Below the pieces are notes generated by a model that made no database searches, was not told the DNA's origin, and saw only the letters and a program-made list of their open reading frames with translations. Shown piece after piece: positions 1 to 9,438 of a stretch of 64,000 bases of DNA (position 1 is its first letter; the number at the start of each line of letters is the position of its first letter). Source of the DNA: Chloroflexota bacterium. GTDB lineage: Bacteria > Chloroflexota > Anaerolineae > UBA7937 > B3-Chlor. The stretch lies in the NCBI GenBank assembly GCA_030603665.1, contig JAUVXJ010000006.1:124001-188000 (forward strand), given 5' to 3'. The position numbers were made by a program, and so were the translations under genes.

Positions 1-2
1 AG

Positions 3-773
3 GGCCGGGTCTGGGCGGTGGTCTGGTCTCCAGGCCAGTTGGGGGCTGAGGACCCAGTGATAGCAGAGGAGTTTCATCAGCTCGCAGTCCTCAGGCTGCT
101 TGACCCATCCGGCGATGCGCTCCAGGATACCGTATCCATGCTCCAGGCCCTGCTCAGCGTCCTGCCCTCCGAAGCTGACTTCGACGTGCTTCTGGCTCTG
201 GCCGAACTCCATCAGCGGACCGGCAGCTGCGAGCACGCCAGCCTCGTCCTTCACCGGGCCAACCGGCTCAAACCGCAGGGCGCCAGAGCCTCGGAGGACC
301 TGCGGGAGGCACTCGCCGAATGGGAAGAGGTCTGCTCTGGACAAGGGAATCTGGAGCGTGCTCTGTGGCGAAACCTGGGCGATCGTATTGCCTTCCTGGG
401 TTATGAAGTCGATCCGCAGATTGCACAACCCGGGGGAACGCTCCGCGTTACCGTGCGCTGGCAGGCGTTGTCACGAATGGACAGGGACTACACCGCGTTC
501 ATTCACTTCACGGATGAGGAGGGCCGCCTGTGGACTCAAGATGACCGACTCCTACAAGACAACCACCGCCTCACCTCCACCTGGAGGCCAGCCACCGTGG
601 TGAAGCAGGAGTTTCAGCTTCAATTGCCGCCGGACCTTCCATCTGGTGAATACAACCTCGTGGTCGGCGTGTACCACTGGGAGACTGGAGAACGTCTCCC
701 GGTCTTGGACGAGCCTGAAAGAGAGGCCTTGAGCGATGCGATATCGCTTCAGAGGCTGCCCGTGAGCGACTGA
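3..773 (+). CDS. 3' part of a TPR / C-terminal beta-domain protein, probably a GT39 glycosyltransferase (5' end outside window)
   Basis: The frame is open to the left edge, so the gene is truncated; the GTG at 18 is not a convincing start. The visible 256 residues align end to end with the last third of the gene at 3795-6143. First comes a helical repeat region (LLALAELHQRTG, residues about 65-100), then a domain of about 125 residues with the motifs MDRDYTAFIH, WTQDDRLL and WETGERLPV. By analogy with the 3795 and 11219 genes, the missing N-terminus is probably a multi-spanning GT39/PMT-type glycosyltransferase, which is inferred. The C-terminal domain is the first of four copies in this window. 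It is followed by about 245 bases without a gene. Confidence 0.75.
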   Translation, partial: GRVWAVVWSPGQLGAEDPVIAEEFHQLAVLRLLDPSGDALQDTVSMLQALLSVLPSEADFDVLLALAELHQRTGSCEHASLVLHRANRLKPQGARASEDLREALAEWEEVCSGQGNLERALWRNLGDRIAFLGYEVDPQIAQPGGTLRVTVRWQALSRMDRDYTAFIHFTDEEGRLWTQDDRLLQDNHRLTSTWRPATVVKQEFQLQLPPDLPSGEYNLVVGVYHWETGERLPVLDEPEREALSDAISLQRLPVSD

Positions 774-858
774 CATCGTCAGCGCCGCGGCCAAACCGCC
801 ACACTTCGTGGAGTCGCCGGCCCATGCCGCAGAATGGGGCGCATTGCGCCCCATTCGC

Positions 859-888
859 TTGCGTGTTGAGAACGATGTATTCTATAAT
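859..888 (+). promoter_or_regulatory. possible sigma-70 promoter before the 1019 gene
   Basis: TTGCGT at 859-864 and a perfect TATAAT at 883-888 are separated by 18 bases. The -35 box is weak, so the call rests mainly on the -10 box and its place about 130 bases upstream of the methyltransferase-GT2 gene. Confidence 0.35.
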
Positions 889-1018
889 GTCCAGAGAACC
901 TGCGACTGACCGTCGTGGACCGCGCCACATGGCTTGCGCCCACGCCCGATTCCTGGCCGCCTTGCATCCGGGCGTAAGCTATGCGATTCACAGAGGGGCA
1001 CGAGCAACCTGAGGAACT

Positions 1019-2482
1019 ATGACTGGCGGTATCGAAGCAGATCAAGCCGGCGCAGCGGCGCACGCCTATCAACAGGAGCGCATTGCCCACTGGGATCGAG
1101 TTGCCCAGCGGCTGGATGGATGGAGTGGATTGGGAGGTTTCTACCAAAGGCTACTCGCGCACCACTACAGACTCCTGATCCCGCCGGGCCTGCGCGTACT
1201 CGAGATCGGTTGTGGACAAGGGGATTTGCTTGCGGCCTTGAAACCATCTGTGGGAATCGGAGTGGATTTCTCAGCAGAGATGCACGAGCGAGCGTCGAAA
1301 CGACACCCAGGGCTACACTTCGTGCAGGCCGACGTACACGAACTCACGCTAGACGACCACTTTGACATCATCATCCTCTCCGACTTGGTAAATGATCTGT
1401 GGGATGTTCAAGCTGTCCTGGAAAGACCGGCCATCTTGGCACACCCTCGGACCCGGCTGGTCCTCAATACCTATAGTCGTCTTTGGCAGATTCCCCTAGC
1501 GTTGGCTCAACGGCTGGGCCTGAGCAAGCCGAACCTGGAGCAGAACTGGTTCACGGTGGAAGACATCGTCAACCTTCTCAACCTGACGGGTTTCGAGACC
1601 ATCAAGCACACGAGAGACATACTTCTGCCTTTGTACGTGCCGTTGCTCTCTGCATTAGCCAACCGTGTCGTGGTCAAGATCTGGCCTTTCTCCCTTGCTG
1701 CCTTCGCCAACTTCGTCATTGCCCGTCCGGCTTGGTCTGCGGCGCCAGCCACGCGCGCTGAAGAACCACTGGTATCTGTGATCGTTCCTGCGCGAAACGA
1801 AGCCGGCAATATCGATGGCATCTTCGCGCGTGTGCCGGAGATGGGGCGGGGCACGGAGTTGATCTTTGTCGAGGGGCACTCTCAAGACGACACCTACGCG
1901 GCGATCGAACGAGCGATCATCCAGCACCCAGAGCGTAGAGCCAAATTGCTGAGACAGACCGGAAAGGGGAAAGGCAACGCGGTTAGGCTGGGCTTCGCCA
2001 ACTCCGGCGGCGAGATCCTGATGATTCTGGATGCCGACTTGACCGTTCCGCCAGAGGACCTGCCCCGCTTCTACGACGCCCTGATCTCCAGGAAGGGTGA
2101 GTTCGTGAACGGCGTTCGTCTCATCTACCCTATGGAGCACCAGGCGATGCGCTTTCTCAATCTGCTGGGAAATAAGTTCTTCACCGTTGTCTTCTCCTGG
2201 CTGCTCGGCCAGCCGATCAAGGACACTCTGTGTGGCACAAAGGCCCTTTGGAGGGGAGACTACGACCTTATCGCAGACAACCGAGCCTACTTTGGCGACT
2301 TTGATCCATTTGGCGATTTCGATCTGTTGTTTGGCGCCGCCAAGCTTAACCTGAAGATTGTCGACTTGCCCATCCGCTACCGAGAGCGCAGGTACGGCAC
2401 GACAAACATCCACCGCTGGCAGCACGGGTGGCTCCTACTCAGAATGATGGCATTTGCCGCCAGGCGCATCAAGTTCGTGTGA
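1019..2482 (+). CDS. fused SAM methyltransferase - GT2 glycosyltransferase
   Basis: This is a 487-residue two-domain protein. Residues about 25-235 form a class I SAM-dependent methyltransferase with motif I VLEIGCGQGD and an acidic motif (GVDFSAEM). Residues about 245-487 form a GT-A fold family 2 glycosyltransferase: VSVIVPARNEAGNID, an acidic donor-site motif DADLTV, and the late RYRERRYGTT region typical of dolichol-phosphate-mannose-synthase-like enzymes. ATG 1019 has GAGGA six bases upstream. No signal peptide or membrane span is evident, so it should work in the cytoplasm. It probably transfers a sugar to a lipid or glycan acceptor and methylates that product or a related one; the substrate cannot be read from sequence. 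Confidence 0.85.
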   Translation: MTGGIEADQAGAAAHAYQQERIAHWDRVAQRLDGWSGLGGFYQRLLAHHYRLLIPPGLRVLEIGCGQGDLLAALKPSVGIGVDFSAEMHERASKRHPGLHFVQADVHELTLDDHFDIIILSDLVNDLWDVQAVLERPAILAHPRTRLVLNTYSRLWQIPLALAQRLGLSKPNLEQNWFTVEDIVNLLNLTGFETIKHTRDILLPLYVPLLSALANRVVVKIWPFSLAAFANFVIARPAWSAAPATRAEEPLVSVIVPARNEAGNIDGIFARVPEMGRGTELIFVEGHSQDDTYAAIERAIIQHPERRAKLLRQTGKGKGNAVRLGFANSGGEILMILDADLTVPPEDLPRFYDALISRKGEFVNGVRLIYPMEHQAMRFLNLLGNKFFTVVFSWLLGQPIKDTLCGTKALWRGDYDLIADNRAYFGDFDPFGDFDLLFGAAKLNLKIVDLPIRYRERRYGTTNIHRWQHGWLLLRMMAFAARRIKFV

Positions 2483-2918
2483 TGAGGATTGGTGGTCCCC
2501 AGGAGATGGTTGGGCGATACCCCGATGAGCAGGCTGTACAGTGACCATCCGTCGACAAATCAGACACAACGACAGATGATCCGGCGAGAGGGCTTCCCGC
2601 CGCGTACACATCAGGGGCTAGCTGGAGAGATGCGTGACGACGCCGCAGCGATACTCCGTGACTGCCCCAGGAGACCCTGCTGGGGAACGAACGCGATGGG
2701 TTACCATTGGCCGGCAACGTGTGGTAAGCCTGGCGGTACCAACCTTGTCTGGCCCCTCGGAACGATTGAGTACCGGGTCGCCCTGTTGCCACTCCCTCAT
2801 GGCGCGTCCGGTAGCCGAGCAGGGGTGTGTGCACGAGTAGTCTCGTGCGGCTCCTATCGAGAACCGTTTCTCGAGCAAGCTACAGTACCGCACTAGTACG
2901 TATTGGCACAAGCAGAAG
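2483..2918. other. 436-base spacer without a supported gene
   Basis: Short open frames exist on both strands but none shows a recognisable domain, a good ribosome binding site or sensible composition. No clear promoter, terminator or repeat was found. Given the decayed genes elsewhere in this locus it may be eroded coding DNA, but I could not identify a parent. Confidence 0.4.
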
Positions 2919-3611
2919 ATGGCGGGGCAATCCATGGCTATTCGTCTTCCAGCTAGACAACTCATCTCGTCGACCAATGATGAAGACCCACTTGAGTACT
3001 ACTATTCGCCCCTTACCGCGTATATCTATACCAGACGCCTACAACTTGCCTGCGACCTGCTCGGGGATGGACCGTTCCAGGATCTGTTGGAGATAGGCTA
3101 CGGAAGCGGCATTTTACTGCCGGAGCTGTCCCAACGTTGCAGCCACCTGGTGGCAGTAGACATTCACCGGCAATTCGATCAGGTGTACGCCATGTTGGAG
3201 GCGGAGGGAGTGAAGGCCTCTCTACACTACGGCGACGTCCGAAGCCTGCCATTCCAGGATGGAGACTTTGACGCGGTGGTCTGCATCAGTGTGCTGGAAC
3301 ATCTGGTGGATCTCGATGCGGCTTTCAGCGAGATCTCTAGGGTCCTGCGGCCGCAGGGGGTGGCCATCACAGGATTCCCCGTACGGAACATTATCACGGG
3401 CGCTTTCTACCGGCTTGTCGGGCATGACCCTGCTAAGATCCATCCCTCCAGCCACCAGGATATTCTAGCCGCTATCCACGCCACGCTGGAGATGGATGAG
3501 ACGGTCATCTTCCCGCGCTTCCTGCCCGTGGACCTCTCCTTGTACGTTGCGTGCAGATCCTACACTCCACGGAGGCATCCTCAGCATGATACCACAGATT
3601 CGTCGCGCTGA
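2919..3611 (+). CDS. class I SAM-dependent methyltransferase
   Basis: This 230-residue protein is a Methyltransf_11-type enzyme. It has motif I LLEIGYGSGILLPEL at about residues 50-65, the acidic end of strand 2 (VAVDIH), a motif II/III region (YGDVRSLPFQDGDFDAVV) and the post-motif VLEHLVDLDAAF. The invariant second glycine of motif I is replaced by tyrosine (GYGSG for GCGSG), which is tolerated in this family. It is soluble. It probably methylates a sugar or lipid-linked intermediate of the surrounding polysaccharide pathway, which is inferred from context only. The ATG at 2919 has a weak ribosome site (AGAAG), and the ATG at 2934 is an alternative. Confidence 0.8.
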   Translation: MAGQSMAIRLPARQLISSTNDEDPLEYYYSPLTAYIYTRRLQLACDLLGDGPFQDLLEIGYGSGILLPELSQRCSHLVAVDIHRQFDQVYAMLEAEGVKASLHYGDVRSLPFQDGDFDAVVCISVLEHLVDLDAAFSEISRVLRPQGVAITGFPVRNIITGAFYRLVGHDPAKIHPSSHQDILAAIHATLEMDETVIFPRFLPVDLSLYVACRSYTPRRHPQHDTTDSSR

Positions 3612-3794
3612 GACTGTGCGGTCGCTCACACCGTTATAGGTTACGGAACCTGTCCCGCCGTGGACATGGAGGTCTGCGCAACAACTGCATCTGTGCTAAT
3701 GACGCCTTCCTGCGGGCAGCAACATCGCCCGCTCAACTGATACCCGTGGCTTCTGGCAGCAATCTCACCATCCGAACGCAGTTGAAGATTGAAC

Positions 3795-6143
3795 ATGTCT
3801 GATGATTCGCAGAAGGGAACGGGTGCGAACTTGGACCGGAAACAGAAGAGGCCGGCGGTAGTCGCCGGTTTGCTGCTGCTAATCCTCATGCTCGGCATGG
3901 GGTTGCGCCTATACGAACTCGATGCGGATAGTATGTGGCTTGACGAGATCATTACTGCCAACCAGGCACGGCAGGACCTCTCATCTATCCTAACCTACAA
4001 CAGGGGCAGCAACTACACCCATCCCCCGCTGATTCACTTAGTCACACGGTTCTTCATCGCCGCGGCCGGCAACAGCGACTTCGTGCTTCGCACTCAAGCC
4101 ATGCTCTTTGGGTCCCTCGCCATCCTGCTAACCTACAAGGTGGGGGAGACTCTCTGGAACAAAGAGGTGGGGTTAGTTGGCAGCGCGCTCCTGGCCGCAA
4201 ATGCCTATCATGTCCAATACTCGCAGGAAGCGAGGTCCTACGCCCTGATGGTGTTCCTCGCCCTACTCTCCCTCCTCTTCCTATTCAAAGCCTTGGAGGG
4301 GAATAGGACGAGGTTCTGGCTCGGCTTCATCCTTTGCACCAGCCTGAGCCTCTACAACCACTACTTCGCGGCCCTCTTCCTGCCCGCGGCAGTCGTTCTT
4401 GCTGCATGTGTGATCGGACAGAACTGGATGAGTCTCCGCCGGAGACACGGTCGCGATTCGGAGGGTCATACCTCCCACGGCCCTTCCCTCCCGGCCAGTC
4501 AGAGCCTATGGTTCCTGCTTAGTCTGATTGTGGTGGGCGTGTCCTATATCCCTTGGCTCCCAGTCCTGCGGACCCACATCGCCTTCTTCACAGGATACCA
4601 AGGACAGACCGTGGCAGCAGTAGCGAGTCTTGAGTCATCTCTGAGCTTGTTGCACACCATGGCTCAACAATGCAGTGGCCTGAGTGGCGTTCCCTTGGGC
4701 CTGTGGGTGGGTGTGTTTGCATTTGGGTTGGTGGCTTCCGATCTCAAACGGAGGGCGCTCGTGGCATCTTGGGTGGGTACGCCCTTTGTGTTTCTCGCTG
4801 TCGTGCGGAGCGGCTTCGCCAGCGAGCCAAGGTATGTGATATTTGTACTTCCGCTTGTACTGCTCGTGATTGCGCGGGGGATAACTTCCGCAGCCCGTGC
4901 GCTTGCTTCCCGCCTCCCCGCCGCGAGGGGTAACCGCGAATGGCTGGTGCCCGGCATAGTCACGTTGACTGTGCTCATCTTCATTTCGTTGAGCGTCCCC
5001 GCTCTGAGAGACTACTACTCCTCGGAGAAGGAGGATTGGCGCGGCGCCACGGCTTATCTGCTGCGCAATATGGAGGCAACTGACATCATCATCGCCGACG
5101 GTCAGGACTACGGGCCCGGAGGAGACGCCGGCAGGGCAGTGAAAGGCTTGACCCACTACTTCTCGCTCGCCTACCAGAACGCCACCGTGTTCAGGGCGCA
5201 GGTCGGCCTGGCGAACAGGCTCGATGACGTAACCGATCAGAGCGCCAGTGCTTGGGGTGTCCTGTGGTTCGACACCGATCTGACTGATGGGCAGCAGGTG
5301 GGGCCAGGGTTCGAAGTTATAGAGTTCTCCCAAGTCGCTGTGGTCAGACCTCTGGCTTCTGACTGTGATCTACTGGAGAAGACTCAAGCCCTGTTGGAGA
5401 CGCTGGTTCTTCTTCAGCCATTGCCCGATGGCCGAATCGATCTACACCTCGCCCTCGCCGAGATTCACCTCAGAGACGGCAATCAAGCTGACGCGCATCG
5501 TCAGGCTGAAATGGCTGCCGCCGCTATCCGCGCGCATCAGAGCGGAGTCGGGCCTAATCCTCGCTTGGCAGATGCCTACAGCGATCTGGGTAGCGTTTTC
5601 GAGAAAATGGGGAGGCCGCACGAGGCACTCGCGGCCTACCGGCAGGCTGTGGAGATAGAGCCAGACCACTTACGAGCTCGGCGTAGGCTGGACCTGCTCT
5701 CCGGTGCGCTCGATGAAGATGTTCCATCCCCGCTGTTTCGAACTCTGGGTTTCCAGATTGGCCTTCTGGGCTATGGCTTGGACTCCACGACCGTCAGGAC
5801 GGGCAGGACTGTCGACGTAACCCTCTGGTGGCTAGCGTTGGCAAGAATGGACAAGGACTATACCGCCTTCATCCACTTGACAGATGAGGAGGGCCGCCTG
5901 TGGGCTCAAGACGACCGCATACTAGAAGACAACGGGCATCTCACCTCCACCTGGGGTCCAGCTGCTGCAGTGAAGCAGGAGTTTCAGGTCCAATTGTCTC
6001 CTGACCTTCCATCTGGTGAATACACCCTCTTGATCGGTGTGTACTACTGGGAGACCGGCGAGCGCCTGGCGGTGCGGGATCTTGACGGTCAGAGTGTGAC
6101 CGACGATGCAATATCGCTAGGAGTGATAATCGTCGTCAAATGA
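3795..6143 (+). CDS. GT39-type membrane glycosyltransferase with TPR and C-terminal beta domain
   Basis: The protein has 782 residues. The N-terminal half is a multi-spanning PMT_2/ArnT-like glycosyltransferase with a first-loop acidic motif (SMWLDEIIT, near residue 55), an HPPL motif and YSQEARSYAL, and about ten further hydrophobic segments up to residue ~400. Such enzymes use polyprenyl-phosphate sugars and act on the outer face of the membrane. A soluble stretch follows, with a TPR pair (AYSDLGSVFEKMGRPHEALAAYRQA, given in part) near residues 590-640. The last ~125 residues are the domain shared with three other proteins here (MDKDYTAFIH, WAQDD, WETGERL). ATG 3795 is preferred to the in-frame TTG six bases earlier. 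Confidence 0.85.
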   Translation: MSDDSQKGTGANLDRKQKRPAVVAGLLLLILMLGMGLRLYELDADSMWLDEIITANQARQDLSSILTYNRGSNYTHPPLIHLVTRFFIAAAGNSDFVLRTQAMLFGSLAILLTYKVGETLWNKEVGLVGSALLAANAYHVQYSQEARSYALMVFLALLSLLFLFKALEGNRTRFWLGFILCTSLSLYNHYFAALFLPAAVVLAACVIGQNWMSLRRRHGRDSEGHTSHGPSLPASQSLWFLLSLIVVGVSYIPWLPVLRTHIAFFTGYQGQTVAAVASLESSLSLLHTMAQQCSGLSGVPLGLWVGVFAFGLVASDLKRRALVASWVGTPFVFLAVVRSGFASEPRYVIFVLPLVLLVIARGITSAARALASRLPAARGNREWLVPGIVTLTVLIFISLSVPALRDYYSSEKEDWRGATAYLLRNMEATDIIIADGQDYGPGGDAGRAVKGLTHYFSLAYQNATVFRAQVGLANRLDDVTDQSASAWGVLWFDTDLTDGQQVGPGFEVIEFSQVAVVRPLASDCDLLEKTQALLETLVLLQPLPDGRIDLHLALAEIHLRDGNQADAHRQAEMAAAAIRAHQSGVGPNPRLADAYSDLGSVFEKMGRPHEALAAYRQAVEIEPDHLRARRRLDLLSGALDEDVPSPLFRTLGFQIGLLGYGLDSTTVRTGRTVDVTLWWLALARMDKDYTAFIHLTDEEGRLWAQDDRILEDNGHLTSTWGPAAAVKQEFQVQLSPDLPSGEYTLLIGVYYWETGERLAVRDLDGQSVTDDAISLGVIIVVK

Positions 6144-6446
6144 GGTATACTCTGTCGTGGATCGTATCCACCCCTCGGGATGTTGGAGAGCCCAGCCTAT
6201 CTCGAGCAAACCGAACACGGGCCCACAACAATTCGTCGTGGAAACTACCAGAGCTTGAGACTGCCCGATGATCGTAGGGAAAGACTCAGTCCGCTCCTAT
6301 CATGCTGGCATTGGACCGCGAGCAGCATCCGTTCACATGCATGTTCTTGGCGATCTTTGTGGCGGCTTTGCGGCACGTGAATGGGTGAGTGACGTCCAGG
6401 GGATGGGTGCTGACCAAGAAGCCGACGGAGCAGATCGGGGGACAGA
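6144..6446. other. 303-base spacer with a small hairpin
   Basis: A perfect 6-bp stem (GTGGAT / ATCCAC, loop CGT) lies at 6157-6171, just after the GT39 stop codon. It lacks a T-tract, so it is at best a weak terminator. Nothing else in the spacer is recognisable; the ribosome site of the next gene lies at its right end. Confidence 0.35.
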
Positions 6447-7412
6447 ATGCACGTTTCGGTTGTGATCCCGGCCTACAACGAAGAGGGCAGTATTCCGCTT
6501 CTGATAGAGAGCATAGCCGAGCAAATGCAGTCTTGGCCATTCTCGTGTGAGGTCGTGTTGGTGGACGACGGAAGCACAGACGCTACTCTTGACGAAGCGA
6601 AAGCAGGTGCTCAAAGGCACTCTTTTCTGCGGGTGCTTTCTCATCCGTACAATCAGGGACTGACGGCGGCGCTCAGAACTGGCGTTGAAGCGGTCAAAGG
6701 TGAAGTCATCGTGTTTCTTCCCGCAGATCTTCAGTATTCGCCTGAGGAAGTCCCTGCGTTGGTCGAGGCGGTTGAGCGAGGCGCTGATGTGGTTTGCGGG
6801 TGGAAAGAGGGGGCATACGACAAGGCGGGCGTATCGTTTGTCTACAATCTGCTCTGTCGTCTTCTCTTCGGAGTACGTGTCCATGATTTGAACTCGATCA
6901 AGGCGTTCAGGCGGCACGTCGTGAGCAGCCTCTCCTGGCGGCGCGATTGGCACCGGTATCTTGTTGTCTTGGCTGCCGCGAGGGGGTTTCGCGTTGATGA
7001 GGTAAGGGTCCCGGTCTACCAAAGGCGATATGGAGAATCCAAGTTCGGTGGAGTAGGACGGGTGATCGTTGGGCTGGTGGATTTGATTAGTGTCAAGTTC
7101 TATCTAACCTTTGGTCAGAAACCCATGCTATTCTTCGGCTCGTCGGGCGGCATGCTACTTGGTGTGGGCTCTGTGCTGGGGTTGTGGTACGCTTACGTGC
7201 GCTTGACCGGTGCGGCCATGGTGCGGCCATCCATAAATCTGGTTGCATTGTTCATCTTGGCGGGTCTGTTGCTTGTAGCCATGGGATTCATCGGCGAACT
7301 GATTCTCGGAGTGTCTGACCAACTTGCAGCGTACGAGCGCCGAATCGCCCTCCTTTCAGTCTCGACAGTTGACAACTCCGAGCGAGAAGAGGATGACGCG
7401 AACCAAGGCTGA
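6447..7412 (+). CDS. GT2 glycosyltransferase, DPM1/GtrB-like, with two C-terminal membrane spans
   Basis: The 321 residues begin directly with the GT2 nucleotide-binding strand (VSVVIPAYNEEGSI), followed by VLVDDGSTD and PADLQYSPEE, which corresponds to the DXD region. At the end of the GT-A domain is YQRRYGESK, the acceptor/phosphate-binding signature of polyprenyl-phosphate glycosyltransferases. Two hydrophobic spans follow (about residues 225-250 and 265-290), as in GtrB and DPM-like enzymes. The expected reaction is transfer of a sugar from a nucleotide donor to polyprenyl phosphate, making the donor that GT39-type enzymes such as those at 3795 and 11219 would use. The start has GGGGGAC just upstream. 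Confidence 0.88.
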   Translation: MHVSVVIPAYNEEGSIPLLIESIAEQMQSWPFSCEVVLVDDGSTDATLDEAKAGAQRHSFLRVLSHPYNQGLTAALRTGVEAVKGEVIVFLPADLQYSPEEVPALVEAVERGADVVCGWKEGAYDKAGVSFVYNLLCRLLFGVRVHDLNSIKAFRRHVVSSLSWRRDWHRYLVVLAAARGFRVDEVRVPVYQRRYGESKFGGVGRVIVGLVDLISVKFYLTFGQKPMLFFGSSGGMLLGVGSVLGLWYAYVRLTGAAMVRPSINLVALFILAGLLLVAMGFIGELILGVSDQLAAYERRIALLSVSTVDNSEREEDDANQG

Positions 7413-7480
7413 CGTCACTTCAATAGAATGTCCGTAGACCAACTACCGGCCTGCAGCGAGCATCACTACTGGGATGAGTA

Positions 7481-9196
7481 GTGAGGTCCGAGGAGTCTGT
7501 TGCCGTGCGGAATGCTTTGCCAACCCATGAGCAAGTCCACCCGAGACCCGTTGTAGTCATCGGATTCGATGGCGCGACGTTCGAGATTCTGGACCGTCTA
7601 GTCGGTGCTGGGCGCCTGCCAACCTTCAAGCGCCTGCTTGACACGGGCGCACACGGCACACTCACGACCACCATACCCCCCATAACCGCGTCGGCCTGGA
7701 CATCCTTCGCCACAGGCAAGAACCCGGGCAAGCATGGTCTCATAGACTTCGTGGTGCCGCGAGACAGCGCCTACAACGTGCGGCCTATTAACTCCTCAGA
7801 CAGACGGGCCAAAGCGCTTTGGGAATTAGTCGGCGAGCAAGGATTGAAGGTTGGAATCATAGGTGTGCCCATCACCTACCCTCCAGAGGAAGTCAATGGA
7901 TTCATGGTCAGTGACTTCACCACGCCTTCCCAGAGTTCTGAGTACACGTATCCCCGGTCGCTGAAGGCGGAGCTCAACGATCTCGTCGGGCAGTTCCCGC
8001 TCATCGCCAGTGATCGGGCTGGTTCGAGGAGCGTCCGGGAATTCCTGCAAGACCTGAGGTCGGGCGAGGAGGCTCGACACAAAGCCGCGCTCCACCTACT
8101 AAGAACGAAGGAGTGGGATCTGTTTGTCTTCGTCTTCTACATCTCCGACATGGTCCAGCACACTCTAATGCACATTATAGATGAGTCTCACCTGGACCAT
8201 GATCCATCCCAGGCGGAGCAGTATCGTGACATGGTTTGGGATCTGTATACATTCCTGGACTCTAAGCTGGCCGAGTTCGTGGCCGCTCTCCCCGAGGATG
8301 CGATTCTTCTCATCATGTCAGATCACGGCCACGGTCCGGCCTACTTCCACCTGCACGTAAATACCTGGCTTCACCGTATGGGCCTACTGCACTTCAAGAC
8401 AGATGGTCCGACCAGGCTCAAGTATCTGATGTTTCGCGCGGGTTTCACGCCGCTGAACATGTTTCGGATAGCACAAAGGCTTGGGCTTGGGTTTCTGCGG
8501 GGCAAAGTGCGTCACGGCCGCGGACGCCCGTTTATGAAGAATCTCTTCCTGTCGCTGGCAGACGTTGACTGGTCGACCACGAAAGCCTTTTGCGTGGGGA
8601 GCTTTGGGCAGATCTACGTCAATCTCACAGAGCGATGGGAGCATGGTAGCGTTGACCACGATGAGTATGAAGAAGTCCTCCGAACCATAGAGCGTGCAGC
8701 TCAATCGCTCGAGGATCCAAGTCTCAAGAGGCCGGTGCTTGAGTCCGTTCATCGGAGAGATGAGCTCTTCTCCGGACCTTTCGTTGAGAGCATGCCAGAT
8801 CTGATACTATCGTCGACCAACCTGGAGTACCTCTGCTTTGGACATTCCGATTTTGGGGCCAACAACGTCCTAACCCCGATCGTTGGTATGACCGGCCATC
8901 ACCGTATGAACGGCATACTGATGGCCTGGGGTCCAGGGGTTCAGTCTGGAAGGACTCTGCAGGGCGCAAGGATCGTGGACGTCGCTCCAACAATCCTATA
9001 TGCGATGGGACTCAGCGTGCCCAAGGAGATGGACGGGAGGATCCTGACCGAGGTTTTCAACGAGGACTTCCTCGCGCATAATCCCGTCCGTTTCGATGAA
9101 TCTTCGTCTCTGCGGTTTGTAGAGGGGTCCAAGACCGCTGAAGAGGATGAAGAGTTGGTGAAACGCCGATTGAAGGGATTGGGGTACGTAACGTGA
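7481..9196 (+). CDS. AP-superfamily phosphodiesterase / nucleotide-pyrophosphatase-like protein
   Basis: This 571-residue protein belongs to the alkaline-phosphatase superfamily, type I phosphodiesterase branch. It shows the first metal-binding motif VVVIGFDGATFE (residues about 22-33), the nucleophile region SAWTSFATGKNPGKHG (threonine), and the late metal ligands SDHGHG and GMTGHHRMNG. No signal peptide or membrane span is evident. It is paralogous to the protein at 21885, and both sit inside the polysaccharide locus, so a role in cleaving or transferring phosphate-linked substituents or lipid-phosphate intermediates is plausible but inferred. The start is GTG 7481 or GTG 7502; no ATG precedes the conserved core. 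Confidence 0.8.
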   Translation: MRSEESVAVRNALPTHEQVHPRPVVVIGFDGATFEILDRLVGAGRLPTFKRLLDTGAHGTLTTTIPPITASAWTSFATGKNPGKHGLIDFVVPRDSAYNVRPINSSDRRAKALWELVGEQGLKVGIIGVPITYPPEEVNGFMVSDFTTPSQSSEYTYPRSLKAELNDLVGQFPLIASDRAGSRSVREFLQDLRSGEEARHKAALHLLRTKEWDLFVFVFYISDMVQHTLMHIIDESHLDHDPSQAEQYRDMVWDLYTFLDSKLAEFVAALPEDAILLIMSDHGHGPAYFHLHVNTWLHRMGLLHFKTDGPTRLKYLMFRAGFTPLNMFRIAQRLGLGFLRGKVRHGRGRPFMKNLFLSLADVDWSTTKAFCVGSFGQIYVNLTERWEHGSVDHDEYEEVLRTIERAAQSLEDPSLKRPVLESVHRRDELFSGPFVESMPDLILSSTNLEYLCFGHSDFGANNVLTPIVGMTGHHRMNGILMAWGPGVQSGRTLQGARIVDVAPTILYAMGLSVPKEMDGRILTEVFNEDFLAHNPVRFDESSSLRFVEGSKTAEEDEELVKRRLKGLGYVT

Positions 9197-9438
9197 TAGC
9201 GTGCCTTCAACCAGCCTTCTTGGCACAACAACCTCCCCAAGCTCCTACACCACGCCGCAGACTTTTCCGCGCGAAGTCCCGTTGGGGAGTTCGCCTGAGC
9301 ATGAAGGGAAACACAGCGTGGAGATCTTGCGGAGTCTCAGTTGCGTGTCGGGATTCAATGCCCTAGAATCGGGCCGGCACTCCGCGGCGGACTTGTACAC
9401 TGGCGAGTGTATCGAGGCCCAACTTCGGCTGAAGCACC

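Noticed and set aside
2469-2896. Two overlapping frames of 120-135 codons in the 2.5-2.9 kb spacer
   Set aside because: Neither shows a domain, ribosome site or plausible composition.
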